Shown: in pieces, positions 7,352 through 15,837 of the stretch
How the letters are laid out: the number at the start of each line of letters is the position of its first letter
Numbering within the stretch: the first letter of the stretch is position 1
Source: Streptomyces sp. BHT-5-2
GTDB taxonomy: Bacteria; Actinomycetota; Actinomycetes; Streptomycetales; Streptomycetaceae
Length of the DNA stretch: 64,000 bases
NCBI RefSeq assembly: GCF_019774615.1
Contig: NZ_CP081496.1
Coordinates: forward strand, 3,782,001-3,846,000
Reading direction: 5' to 3'
Program-made: the position numbers and the translations under genes
Notes under the pieces: generated by a model
Told to the model about the DNA's origin: nothing
What the model saw: the letters and a program-made list of their open reading frames with translations, nothing else
Database searches by the model: none

Positions 7352-8052
7352 CCAAACCTCCACACGCAACCGGTTCACTGTTACGACAACTAGCGAATTG
7401 AAGAACTCTGCAAGTCTAGGCCGTGGTCCCCCGCGCGGGACACATCCGGGGACCTCTTCGCAGCGGAAGTCGACACGGGCACCGCCTGCGGATCTTCGGG
7501 AGTGCCGTGACGACCCGACCGCCGTTCTCGACAACGACCTGACCCTGCCCTGACGGCCAACTGCCGCCCACACCATGAAGAGACAGCCAGCGTCAGCGGA
7601 GCTTCGCCTACCCCCACACCGGCGGGGCGGCGCGCTGGGGAACCTCGCGCTGATCGGCGGCCGTGGGCCACGGTGTAGATCACCGGGCAGGGCGGGTTCC
7701 GGGGGATGCCGGGCTCGGCTGCGCCCATGACCGGTCCCCGTCTACGAACCGTCGGCGGTCGGCATGGCATGAGGTCGCTGGAGGGGCGCCGCCCGTAGAC
7801 GTGCTGCGTGCGGGCCGGCTCTCGCCGGTACCGTCGACGTGCTTCAGCTTCGCACAGGCCGCCGCAAGGTCGCGCGCGGCGGCGCGCTCGCCCAGGTCCT
7901 CGACACCCACCGGTGCGACACCAAGATCCTCATCCGTACCGATCTACCCGCTCGTGAAGGAGCCGGCCGCCGGCGATCGAGTGGCGCGGACAGTACGCCT
8001 CCAAGATCCTTCACAGCCCGTCGGTCGAGCTCTTCTGCGGCTGACCGACGTC
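7352..8052. other. Promoter region of the ArsR operon, then no recognisable gene
   Basis: Bases 7381-7420 are comparatively AT-rich (TTACGACAACTAGCGAATTG) and probably hold the minus-strand operon promoter and ArsR operator. From about 7450 to 8050 all frames give low-complexity shadow peptides. I see no supported gene. Confidence 0.4.
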
Positions 8053-8085
8053 GGTGCCGGGCCTGCTGCCAGGAGGCCCGGCACC
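8053..8085. terminator. Strong hairpin downstream of the VOC gene
   Basis: GGTGCCGGGCCT, a 9-nt loop, then the perfect complement AGGCCCGGCACC. It lies 10 nt past the stop of the minus-strand VOC gene. No T-tract follows, which is normal in Streptomyces. Confidence 0.75.
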
Positions 8086-8094
8086 ACCCGGCGT

Positions 8095-8562
8095 CTAGGG
8101 AGTACCGATGCGCACGACTCCGATGGACTCCGGTTCCGGCTCCAGCCCTTCGAGATCATCGTCAGCGTCTTCGAAGCGTCGCACGGCCTCGGCGACCTCA
8201 TGGTCGCTGGATTCGACGCAGAATTCGTTACCCTCCGGGTCAGCCAGCACCACCACCGCCAGGCCGCAACTCCGGTTCGTCCACCGCTTCTCGATGACTT
8301 TCGCGCCCAGGGCAGTGAGCCGGGCAACCTCGACTTCCAGCGCTCCGTCAACAGGGTTCAACCACAGTCGCGTCCTGCTCCGCGACCGCACCGGAGCACG
8401 TTCCTCCACCAGGTAGAGCCGCATCTCCTGCTCGCCGCGCGGAGCAATGTTCACCCCGTCCGTCCCAGGCTCGATGGAGGCATCCAGGACGGCGCTCCAG
8501 AATTCAGCCAGCTTGAGCGGATCTGTGCATTCCAGCTCGACCACACGCATCGTCAGGCCCAT
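8095..8562 (-). CDS. VOC/glyoxalase-like domain protein
   Basis: 155 residues from the ATG at 8562; an internal ATG at 8550 is an alternative, and neither has a clear ribosome-binding site. The start MRVVELECTDPLKLAEFWSA is the characteristic first strand and helix of single-domain VOC proteins. RLYLVEE and VVVLADPEGNEFCVE follow, the latter carrying the Glu of the metal-binding face. Substrate unknown. A hairpin terminator follows. Confidence 0.8.
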   Translation of the reverse strand: MGLTMRVVELECTDPLKLAEFWSAVLDASIEPGTDGVNIAPRGEQEMRLYLVEERAPVRSRSRTRLWLNPVDGALEVEVARLTALGAKVIEKRWTNRSCGLAVVVLADPEGNEFCVESSDHEVAEAVRRFEDADDDLEGLEPEPESIGVVRIGTP

Positions 8563-9118
8563 CTGCCGAATGTACGCCCAGGTTGCCAAACCGGCAGTCG
8601 CGCCGGCGAATGCAACCACCACTGCAACCTTGGAGCAGTACCTCGCGCTTGATCACGAGGGAATCTCGGTTCTGCGGCCTCCCGTTGTGCAGTCTTGCTG
8701 ACCCACAACTGGCAGTCGGGGACCATTCGAGAGATGCCGACAGCGACGCCCCGTGCGACGTCAAGAACTCGACGGCCTTCCGCAGCGTCACGGGGGTCCC
8801 GATCTCGGCCCGCTTCAACAACTACTCCCCGCCGTGGAGGCAGCTTCCAGCCTGGCACCTGATCAAGCTCACCTCTCCCCCGTTCCGGCCAAACTCACCC
8901 GACCCCACGCCGCAGCGCCCAAATAACGGATCCCAAGGGATTCACCAAGCCCATCCGAGGACCTGCGCATCATCCAGACGCTCATTACCGAAGCTGAGGC
9001 GCAGGGACATGTCGCCCCGCTACACCCGCAACATCACCACTGACCCGGTGTCGATGGAAGCCGAAGAGGCACTACGCCCACATCAGCCCGGGTCGCCGTC
9101 CCCATGCACATCCAGTTG
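8563..9118. other. No supported gene
   Basis: About 555 bases with only shadow ORFs. Around 8960-9010 a plus-strand frame reads EDLRIIQTLITEAEAQGHV, which may be a short remnant of a mobile-element protein; too short to name. Confidence 0.35.
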
Positions 9119-9500
9119 TTACCCAGGTCCCTCGCGTCCCCCCTGTCCTTCGCCAAGCTGAAGAGGCGTACGGGCGTCGATGGTGGCGTCGACAGTCGCG
9201 CCCCAGCAGGCCACCTCGGGGCAGGAGGCGGTGAGCTTGGCCAGGAGCTCGTGTTGATCGGCCTTGCGGGTGTCGGGCCTGGTCAGCAGCATCCGGGCGA
9301 GCCGGCACGGTATTTGGGGACGCGGAGCATGCGCTCGGGCCGGTCGGCGCGGGCATAGCGTTCGACGGTGTTCAGGGCCAGTTGCAGGCGGCGAGCACAT
9401 CGAGCAGGTCCACGCCCTGGCCGAGCAGGCCGTGGACCTGGTGCCGGCGTACGACGGTGGTCTGGGCGCGGGGTCCGTCGTGGATTGGCGCGTCCAGTGC
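9119..9500 (-). pseudogene. ISL3-type transposase fragment, frameshifted
   Basis: Successive minus-strand frames spell typical ISL3 pieces: LALNTVERYARADRPERMLR (the HTH end), then RLARMLLTRPDTRKADQHEL and LAKLTASCPEV. The frame changes near 9310, and both the N-terminal zinc finger and the catalytic C-terminus are missing. No terminal repeats are visible. Confidence 0.6.
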
Positions 9501-9539
9501 GGTGGTCCAGCAGGCGCTGTGTGCTGTGACCTCGCTCCG

Positions 9540-9665
9540 TGCGGCAACGGACCTTGGCCGAGGAGATCCTTTATGCCCGGGAGTTCACCAGCGGGGACGA
9601 CCGCGTGGCCGCTGTCAGCGTCTGGAACGTCCACTACAACTACCACCGACCGCACAGTGGAGCAG
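9540..9665 (+). pseudogene. IS481-type transposase C-terminal fragment
   Basis: The frame reads QRTLAEEILYAREFTSGDDR and SVWNVHYNYHRPHSGAAG. The HYNYHRPH box is the C-terminal signature of IS481/IS3-group integrases. Everything upstream, including the DDE core, is absent. Confidence 0.6.
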
Positions 9666-9842
9666 CTGGAGCGGCCGACCTACGGCGCCGCATCACGGCT
9701 CCAGACGGGTGGCATCAGCCTCCAACCCTTCTACACCTGGATATCCGCAACTTCTGCGAAGAGGACGAGTTTCGGGAGCGACTACTGCGGCTGACGAGCC
9801 GCGGGTGGCTACCCTCCTCGTGAGACGAGTCTTGAAAGGATC

Positions 9843-10565
9843 ATGTCGAGCATGACGATTGCGGACATAGCCGTGGTGACAGGCGCCAACCAGGGAATCG
9901 GACGGGAGGTGGCCCGACAACTCGCCGCTGCGGGGATGGTGGTCTATCTCGGTGCCCGAGATCTGGCACGAGGCCGCGCTGCCGCCCGCGAGTTGTCGAC
10001 TGAAGGCGACGTGCGGTTCATGCCTCTGGACGTGGCAGACCAGTCGCAGGTCGATGCCGCGGCCCGGACGATCGAGGCAGAGTGGGGCAGGCTCGACGTA
10101 CTGGTGAACAACGCGGGCATCGGAGGCACCCGCCCGGCAGTGGAGGAGACCACTGCCGACGATTTCACGGAGGTCATGGACGTCAACATGCTCGGCGCGG
10201 TCCGGACCACGCACGCCTTTCTGCCTCTGTTGCACAAGGCCCAGCGTCCGCGCATCGTGAACGTCTCGAGCGGCCGCGGATCGTTCACCGTCAACGACGA
10301 CCCGGAGCGTATGGAATCCCGGTTGCAGGGCCTGGTCTACCCGGTCTCGAAGGCAGCCTTGAACATGCTCACCTACCAGTACGCCCGCGCCCTGCCCGGA
10401 TTCCGCATCAACGCCGTCGATCCGGGGTTCACCGCAACCGCGCTCAACAACCACACCGGCACCAGCACGCCCGCGCAGAGCGCCGCGACCATCGTGCGGC
10501 TCGCCCTGGCGATCGAAGGGCCCAGCGGACGGCTCCACGACTCCACAGGCCGGGTCGGCTGGTAA
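9843..10565 (+). CDS. Short-chain dehydrogenase/reductase
   Basis: 240 residues; the ATG at 9843 follows AAGGA at about 5 nt. Classical SDR features are visible: cofactor loop TGANQGIG (residues 13-20), NNAGIG (89-94), the catalytic Ser in VNVSSGRG, and Y166-x3-K170 in YPVSK. The motif PGFTATALNNHTG is typical of the carbonyl-reductase-like branch. It should reduce or oxidise a small carbonyl compound with NAD(P)H. It stands alone among transposon debris, so its pathway cannot be inferred. Confidence 0.9.
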   Translation: MSSMTIADIAVVTGANQGIGREVARQLAAAGMVVYLGARDLARGRAAARELSTEGDVRFMPLDVADQSQVDAAARTIEAEWGRLDVLVNNAGIGGTRPAVEETTADDFTEVMDVNMLGAVRTTHAFLPLLHKAQRPRIVNVSSGRGSFTVNDDPERMESRLQGLVYPVSKAALNMLTYQYARALPGFRINAVDPGFTATALNNHTGTSTPAQSAATIVRLALAIEGPSGRLHDSTGRVGW

Positions 10566-10619
10566 GACTTGTCCCGCAGTCTAACTTTGAGTTGACGCGG
10601 GCTCGGCTCGTTGGAGGTC

Positions 10620-10740
10620 GACTCTCTTGCTTCACCCTGCGAGGGCGAGGTTGCGCAGGCGAGCGATGCCGCTCATGGCGTGGTGAACGCCGTCGTCCTT
10701 GATGCGGCAGTCGCGAAGGATTTCCAGGGCCTCATGCGGG
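10620..10740 (-). pseudogene. IS5-like transposase C-terminal remnant
   Basis: On the minus strand one frame reads EILRDCRIKDDGVHHAMSGI and ARLRNLALAG before a stop. This resembles the C-terminal end of IS5-group DDE transposases of Streptomyces. It is only about 35 codons long; identification is tentative. Confidence 0.4.
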
Positions 10741-11117
10741 CGAAGGTGCGCTCACGGAAGTCCGGACCGGCTGCTTGACGTCCGGCTCGGCCAGAACCTC
10801 GGCGAGAACGCGGTCCATCATCTCCACGAAGGACGGCATGATCCCGTACTTGGGCTCCAACTCGGCGAGGATCGCGGTGTGCCCGTGGCGGACCGTCAGG
10901 TCACCGAGTGGACAGCTCCTGGCAGTCGTTCCCCCAACCGTCCCGGACCGCCCGGCGCACGGACGCTCCTGCCGCGCAGTTCGACCTCGATGCCCGTCCC
11001 ATGCCAGTACCGGGCCAGCCCCAGGGCATTACTCCCCTCGGTGCCCTTGGGGCTCAGGTCTGCTCCTTGGGCGATGAGCTCGGATGTGATCCCGCAGGTG
11101 GCTGGGGGATGTGTCAC
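10741..11117 (-). pseudogene. Possible ankyrin-repeat protein remnant
   Basis: The minus strand encodes ELIAQGADLSPKGTEGSNAL and GLARYWHGTGIEVELRGR, like a terminal ankyrin repeat. In another frame downstream it encodes HGHTAILAELEPKYGIMPSF and VEMMDRVLAEVLAEPDVK. The frames do not join, so the gene is broken. Family assignment is uncertain. Confidence 0.35.
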
Positions 11118-11204
11118 CCCCCCTCCGCATGGAGCGGAGCGAGGCAGGTGGAGTCATCTGGACTGGAAACAGTGGCCAGGAGGGCTCTGGTCACGTGCTT
11201 GGTA

Positions 11205-11600
11205 TCAGGGGTTGTGCTGCGGAGTGGTGTCAAGCATGTGCAGTCGTACTCCGTCTGGGCCGTACACGTTGAGTACGTAGCCCTGATCGACACTGACGCC
11301 GTCCCGCTGCAGGAAGGACGCCAGTTTGGCGGCGAAGTCGTCGACGTTCCCGTAGTAGTCCTTCTTGTGGGTCCACACGCTCAGCACAAGGACGCCCTTG
11401 CCGTTCTTCGCATGGTGAATGCCGTAGACGTCGGCGTCCCCTCCGCTCTTGCGGTAGCGGTCGGCCAGTTCCGTACCGGTGCGTGAGGGAGTTGCGGTGG
11501 TGGTCGGCGGACCCGACGGACGGGCGTCACCGGCGATATCACAGCCTGTGAGCAGAACGGCGACGGCAAGAAAAGCGACGGGCAGGAGTCGCTTCAGCAC
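11205..11600 (-). CDS. Putative secreted lipoprotein of unknown function
   Basis: The GTG at 11600 gives 131 residues. The N-terminus is a textbook lipoprotein signal: VLKRLLPVAFLAVAVLLTGC with lipobox LLTGC, so Cys-20 would be lipidated. A Thr/Ser/Pro-rich linker follows, then a small globular domain (DVYGIHHAKNGKGVLVLSVW, then DDFAAKLASFLQRDG). No enzyme motif is seen. A longer upstream start would bury the signal peptide and is unlikely. Confidence 0.7.
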   Translation of the reverse strand: MLKRLLPVAFLAVAVLLTGCDIAGDARPSGPPTTTATPSRTGTELADRYRKSGGDADVYGIHHAKNGKGVLVLSVWTHKKDYYGNVDDFAAKLASFLQRDGVSVDQGYVLNVYGPDGVRLHMLDTTPQHNP

Positions 11601-12291
11601 GCCGGCATGCCGGTCGCGAGAGACCCCGGCGCGAGGGCGGTGTTCACCTCCGGCGCGGCGTCTCGAAGCCTGATTCCTCGGACGCGTGCAGTGCGCCATC
11701 TCGTCTGCCATGGCGGCTTCTCCTTCGCCGATCGGACTTCGCGAGGCTCGGCGGGCAGCCGAGCGAGCACGACCGTAGACAAACCAGGCGCGACGCCCAA
11801 CTGGGCAATTGGCCTCATAGGCGACTTAGAGGGCGGCGGCTGGGTTTTGCCTTATGCGGCTCGTCACGGTTGCGTCATCGACGAACGCGAAGCCGTAACG
11901 GATCAAGAAGAAACCGACCCAGTGGATCGGTTTCACCCAGTCGAGAAGGTTGTGGCGGGCCGTCTCCGGGGTGCCATGGGTGTCATCCGTCGAGGCATGG
12001 GGTCATCCGTCGAGATTCGAGGATCGAAGTCCGCCGGGATTTCGACTGCAAGGTCCTGGGAGCCGCGGAGGCGATGCCTTGGCCGGCCGTGGCGTTTCCC
12101 GCTCGGAAGCAGCCTGGCTCTCGCTCCGCCGTGTCTTGGATGCCCGTCCGCAGCGGCGGGGGGGGGACGGCTGTGTGTGGGGTTCGCCCCGGGGAGTCCG
12201 CGTCGGTTACACGCTTGCCCGCGAAGCCTGCTGCCGGTGCCGGTGGGGTCTTCTCGCGACGGAAGATGTGGGGCCGGTGCACCGTCGGGGT
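11601..12291. other. No supported gene; contains a short tandem repeat
   Basis: About 690 bases. At 11973-12014 a 20-21 bp unit (CATGGGTGTCATCCGTCGAG and CATGGGGTCATCCGTCGAG) occurs twice in tandem. The rest gives only shadow ORFs on both strands. Confidence 0.45.
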
Positions 12292-12699
12292 TCACCAGCG
12301 CAGGAGTTGGCCGGTGGCTGCGAGGCGGTCGAGCACCTCGCCCGTGGTGGCGCTGGCGCGGGGGCAGTCGCCGTGGGTGAGGTAGGCGACCTCGGCGATT
12401 TCCCCGCACGGGGTGGGTATGCCGGTGTGGTCGGCGGTGCAGCAGGTGGTGCGGACCAGGGTGCCGGCGGGCTTGCCGTGCGCCGGGGCGTCGGTGATCA
12501 GCAGCGGTGCGACGGTTGCCGGGTCCAGGGTGAGGCCGAGCTCTTCCCGGATCTCGCGGACCAGGGCCTGCGGGCGCGTTTCGCCGGGCTCGGGTTTGCC
12601 GCCGGGCAGGTAGAACCGGTCGCGGCCGTGGGTGCGGGTGGCCAGGAGCCGGCCCTCGTCGAGCCGGATCCAGGCCACCTTCTCGATCACCTCGGGCAC
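12292..12699 (-). CDS. NUDIX hydrolase
   Basis: The GTG at 12699 lies 7 nt after the deaminase stop, giving 135 residues. The NUDIX box is complete: GGKPEPGETRPQALVREIRE followed by ELG, with the REIREEL catalytic helix. NUDIX enzymes cleave nucleoside diphosphates linked to another group. This one might act on an oxidised or deaminated nucleotide, given its coupling to a purine/pyrimidine deaminase (inference). It closes the cyanate-locus gene string. Confidence 0.85.
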   Translation of the reverse strand: MPEVIEKVAWIRLDEGRLLATRTHGRDRFYLPGGKPEPGETRPQALVREIREELGLTLDPATVAPLLITDAPAHGKPAGTLVRTTCCTADHTGIPTPCGEIAEVAYLTHGDCPRASATTGEVLDRLAATGQLLRW

Positions 12700-12706
12700 C
12701 GGGGCC

Positions 12707-13207
12707 TCAGCCGGCGGTCGGGACGCCCGCGACGCAGCGCTCGCCGCCGTTGCGTTCCTGCCAGAACCGGTACACCTCGACGGCGTCCTCGCGCTCCTCG
12801 TAGCGCATCGGCATCCGGCGGTCCTGCCAGGGCTTGGCGAACTCGTCGTAGAAGGTGTCCAGCTCGAAGTACTTGCGGTCATCGACGTAGTGGGGCTCGT
12901 AGGCGTCGCGGGTGGTGAGGAAGACGACCTCGTCCGGCGAGCAGTAGTAGAGCGAGCCCAGGCACATCGGGCAGGGGTGGGCGAGTACGTAGATGGTGGT
13001 GCCGGTCAGGTGCTCGGTGCCCAGCTTGGTGCACGCCTCACGGATGGCGAGGATCTCCGCGTGTGCGGTGGGGTCGTTGGTCTGGGCGACCTTGTTGGGG
13101 CTCTCGGCAAGGATCTTGCCGCCCTTGACGATGACGGTCGCGAACGGGCGGCCACCCTCGGCGACGTTCTGGCGGGCGAGGTCGATGGTGCGCTGGACAA
13201 AGTCCAT
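12707..13207 (-). CDS. Nucleoside/guanine deaminase-type zinc enzyme
   Basis: 166 residues; the ATG at 13207 follows GGAGGACC. The cytidine-deaminase-fold zinc site is plain: H49-A50-E51 in TAHAEILAI and C79/C82 in HPCPMCLGS. Length and the RRMPMRYEER tail fit guanine deaminase-like (GuaD/tadA-type) enzymes that hydrolyse an exocyclic amine to release ammonia. Its position next to cyanase, which also yields ammonia, suggests a nitrogen-scavenging role (inference). The substrate cannot be fixed from sequence alone. Confidence 0.8.
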   Translation of the reverse strand: MDFVQRTIDLARQNVAEGGRPFATVIVKGGKILAESPNKVAQTNDPTAHAEILAIREACTKLGTEHLTGTTIYVLAHPCPMCLGSLYYCSPDEVVFLTTRDAYEPHYVDDRKYFELDTFYDEFAKPWQDRRMPMRYEEREDAVEVYRFWQERNGGERCVAGVPTAG

Positions 13208-13292
13208 GAAAGGTCCTCCAGAGAGGGAAGGGGATACGAGGCTGCCGGCAGGCGGCTTCGCGGGGTTCGGGGAACAAGAAGGCGGGGCGGGC

Positions 13293-13328
13293 GAGGCGGG
13301 CCGGGGAAGACTGTTTCCGGCCCGCCTC
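13293..13328. terminator. Hairpin between cynS and the deaminase gene
   Basis: GAGGCGGGCCGG and CCGGCCCGCCTC pair perfectly (12 bp) around a 12-nt loop, 36 nt after the cynS stop. It could end the cynT-cynS message or attenuate it before the deaminase gene. Confidence 0.75.
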
Positions 13329-13363
13329 GTCGCCGTCCGGGTGCGACGCCGTATCGGCGCAGG

Positions 13364-13834
13364 TCAGAAGGGCTTGGTCGGCAGGTACTTGCCGTCCAGG
13401 GTGATGACGGCGCGCTCGCCGCCGTCGGGGTCGGCGACCTTCTTCACGTCGAGCCTGAAGTTGATCGCGGAGATGATGCCGTCGCCGAACTCCTCGTGGA
13501 CCAGGGCCTTGAGGGTCGTGCCGTAGACCTGGAGCATCTCGTAGAAGCGGTACATGGTCGGGTCGGTCGGGATCCGGTTGGGCATCGAGCCGCGGACCGG
13601 GATGGTCTGGAGCAGCATCACCGCGTCCTCGTCCAGGCCCAGCAGCTCGCCGACGGCCTTCGCGGCGTCCTGCGGCAGGGGGTGCTGGCCGAGGACGGCA
13701 GCGGTGGTGAAGGCCACCGACAGGCCGGATGCCTCCGCGATCTGCTTCCAGGAGAGGTTCTTGCGGGTCTTGGCCTCCACGGCCTTGGCGGCCAGGGCCT
13801 CACGAGCGGTCTGCTCGAACTGGGCGTGCACCAT
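13364..13834 (-). CDS. cynS: Cyanate hydratase (cyanase)
   Basis: 156 residues, the usual cyanase length. The N-terminal helical DNA-binding-like domain ([20 protein letters not shown]) is followed by the unique C-terminal domain. That domain holds the catalytic Arg, Glu and Ser in [11 protein letters not shown] and DGIISAINF, and ends [20 protein letters not shown]. Cyanase decomposes cyanate with bicarbonate to ammonia and carbon dioxide in the cytoplasm, as a decamer. The carbonic anhydrase gene 130 nt upstream would replenish bicarbonate, as in the classic cyn operon. Confidence 0.95.
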   Translation of the reverse strand: MVHAQFEQTAREALAAKAVEAKTRKNLSWKQIAEASGLSVAFTTAAVLGQHPLPQDAAKAVGELLGLDEDAVMLLQTIPVRGSMPNRIPTDPTMYRFYEMLQVYGTTLKALVHEEFGDGIISAINFRLDVKKVADPDGGERAVITLDGKYLPTKPF

Positions 13835-13964
13835 GATCAGTACGTCCTTTTCTCAGGTGTGCCACTCCACGAACAGGGGTGGGGTGAAGTGGCGCGTGGG
13901 TGGGGTGGATTTGGGTTCCCGGCGCGCTGTCGTTGTCGCGGGCCGGGAATCGGGGCCGGGAGGG

Positions 13965-14552
13965 TCAGACCGCGAGGGCGGGGCCGGCGGTGGTCAGGTC
14001 CTCCACGCGACCGGTGGGGATGTCGTAGACCCAGCCGTGCAGGGCGACCTTCCCCTCCGCCAGGGCCTTGGCGACCGAGGGGTGCGTGGCCAGGTTCGCC
14101 AGCTGCGCGAGCACGTTCTGCCGCACCAGGGCGGGAACGTCACCGGCAGCGGTGGTGCGTGCCTGGGAGGCATCCGCGTGCCGCAGCCAGGCGGCGACCG
14201 CCGGGGCGCCGCTGAGGTCGTGGCCCTGGGCCAGGGCGGTCATCGCGCCGCACGCGGAGTGACCGCAGACGACGATGTCCTGCACGCCCAGCGCGGCGAC
14301 GGCGTACTCGATGCTCGCCGCGACCCCGTCGGCCTCGGGCGTATGGGCGGGGACCAGATTGCCGGCGGTGCGGATGACGAACAGGTCGCCCGGCTCGGTG
14401 CCGGTGATCAGCTCGGGCACGACGCGGGCGTCGGAGCAGCTGATGAACAGCGTGTGCGGGGTGTGATGCGTGGCCAGACGTGCGAAGAGCTCCGCCTTGG
14501 CCGGGAAGACGTCCCGCTGGAAACGGGCGATGCCCTCGGTGAGGTCCTGCAT
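13965..14552 (-). CDS. cynT: Beta-class carbonic anhydrase of the cyanate locus
   Basis: 195 residues. Zinc ligands are visible: C39 and D41 in CSDARV, H98 and C101 in [23 protein letters not shown] completes the type I active-site region. The enzyme interconverts carbon dioxide and bicarbonate, supplying the co-substrate of cyanase. It is first in the minus-strand string and divergent from the LysR gene, exactly as in cynR-cynTS arrangements. Confidence 0.92.
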   Translation of the reverse strand: MQDLTEGIARFQRDVFPAKAELFARLATHHTPHTLFISCSDARVVPELITGTEPGDLFVIRTAGNLVPAHTPEADGVAASIEYAVAALGVQDIVVCGHSACGAMTALAQGHDLSGAPAVAAWLRHADASQARTTAAGDVPALVRQNVLAQLANLATHPSVAKALAEGKVALHGWVYDIPTGRVEDLTTAGPALAV

Positions 14553-14616
14553 TGGTCACTCCCTTCGGGTGGTGATCGGCCCTGTGGGCTGGTGAGATCC
14601 ACCATGCATGACCTGT

Positions 14617-14673
14617 ATCTATAGTGTCCAAGAGTCATTAACCATGGAAGCTATTAGTGACATCTATAGTTTC
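14617..14673. promoter_or_regulatory. Candidate LysR-regulator binding sites in the divergent cyn promoter
   Basis: ATCTATAGTGTC (14617-14628) and ATCTATAGTTTC (14662-14673) are near-identical direct repeats 45 bp apart in an AT-rich spacer. CTATTAGTGACATCTATAG also contains a T-N11-A type element. They lie between cynT and the LysR gene, where a CynR dimer would bind (inference). Confidence 0.55.
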
Positions 14674-14676
14674 CTC

Positions 14677-15585
14677 ATGGCTGTTCTCGAACTGCGTCAT
14701 CTGCGCTATCTGCTCGCCGTGGCCGAACACGGCAACTTCACCCGCGCCGCCGAGGAGCTGCACGTCTCCCAGCCCACGCTCTCCCAGCAGATCAAGCAGC
14801 TGGAGCGGACCCTGGGCGTGCAGCTGCTGGACCGCACCGGCCGCACGGTACGGCTCACCGACGCCGGCGCCGTCTACACCGGCCACGCCCGGCGCGCACT
14901 GCGCGACCTGGCCGCCGCCGAACGCGCCGTCCACGACGTCCAGGACCTCTCCCGCGGCCACCTGCGCCTGGGCGTCACCCCCACCTTCACCGCCTACCTG
15001 ATCGGCCCGCTCACCGCCGAGCTCCACACCCGCCACCCCGGCATCAGCCTCACCCTGGCGGAAATGCCCCAGGACCGCATCGAAGCCGCCCTGCTCGCCG
15101 ACGACCTCGACCTCGGCATCGCCTTCGCCGGCCCCCACCTGCCCGGCACAACCGCCACGCCGCTGTTCACCGAGACCCTCAGCCTCGTCGCCGGCACCCC
15201 GCACGCCCAGGCGATGCCGGACCCCCTACCGGTCCGCGCCCTCAAGGACAAGCAACTCGCCCTGCTCAGCGGCGACTTCGCCACCCGCGGCCACATCGAC
15301 GCCTACTTCGCCCGGCACCGGGTCGCCCCCCGCATCACGATCGAGGCCAACTCCATCCAGGCACTCACCGAAATCGTCCAACGCACCCCGCTCGCCACCG
15401 TCCTGCCCGACGCCATCACCCACGACCACCCCCACCTCACCCCCGTCCCCCTCGACCCGCCCCTGCCCACCCGCACCGTCACCCTCCTGCACCGCGCCGA
15501 GGCCTACCAAAGCGCCGCCACCCGCGCCTTCACCGACCTCACCCACGACCTCGTCCGCACCCGCGGCTACGCCCCACCCCTGTGA
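14677..15585 (+). CDS. cynR: LysR-family regulator of the cyanate locus (CynR-like)
   Basis: The ATG at 14677 gives 302 residues starting MAVLELRHLRYLLAVAEHGN, the canonical LysR start; earlier in-frame starts lie inside the operator region. The HTH is FTRAAEELHVSQPTLSQQIK. The C-terminal part is a periplasmic-binding-protein-like effector domain (GHLRLGVTPTFTAYLIGPL). CynR is known to activate cynTS in response to cyanate. The divergent layout and the paired ATCTATAGT repeats support the same role here, though the symbol rests on context. Confidence 0.85.
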   Translation: MAVLELRHLRYLLAVAEHGNFTRAAEELHVSQPTLSQQIKQLERTLGVQLLDRTGRTVRLTDAGAVYTGHARRALRDLAAAERAVHDVQDLSRGHLRLGVTPTFTAYLIGPLTAELHTRHPGISLTLAEMPQDRIEAALLADDLDLGIAFAGPHLPGTTATPLFTETLSLVAGTPHAQAMPDPLPVRALKDKQLALLSGDFATRGHIDAYFARHRVAPRITIEANSIQALTEIVQRTPLATVLPDAITHDHPHLTPVPLDPPLPTRTVTLLHRAEAYQSAATRAFTDLTHDLVRTRGYAPPL

Positions 15586-15622
15586 ACCGCCCCCGGGGCA
15601 GAGCTTTTCGTGAACCGCCCTT

Positions 15623-15641
15623 CGGCGAAGCCTCTTCGCCG
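15623..15641. terminator. Short hairpin after the LysR gene
   Basis: CGGCGAAG-CCT-CTTCGCCG, 8-bp perfect stem, 38 nt past the LysR stop. The following 15642-15837 holds no supported gene. Confidence 0.55.
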
Positions 15642-15837
15642 TTGAGGGGGCAGTTGGGGGCGTCGGCGAGTGGACGTCGAGGTCTGCCATCCGAAAGCCC
15701 TGGGCATGCTCCACGCTGTCTTCGCCGCGCCCTGTCCGACCACGTTCTGCCGTTTCGATGAACACGGTCCGGAAGCCGTCGGGCATCGCCTGGAGCCGGA
15801 TCGGGCGGGGATCGCGTGCCGAGTCGCCGAGCCGCGT

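Noticed and set aside
12632..14215. 527-codon plus-strand ORF across the cyn genes
   Set aside because: Antisense of deaminase and cyanase with intact catalytic residues.
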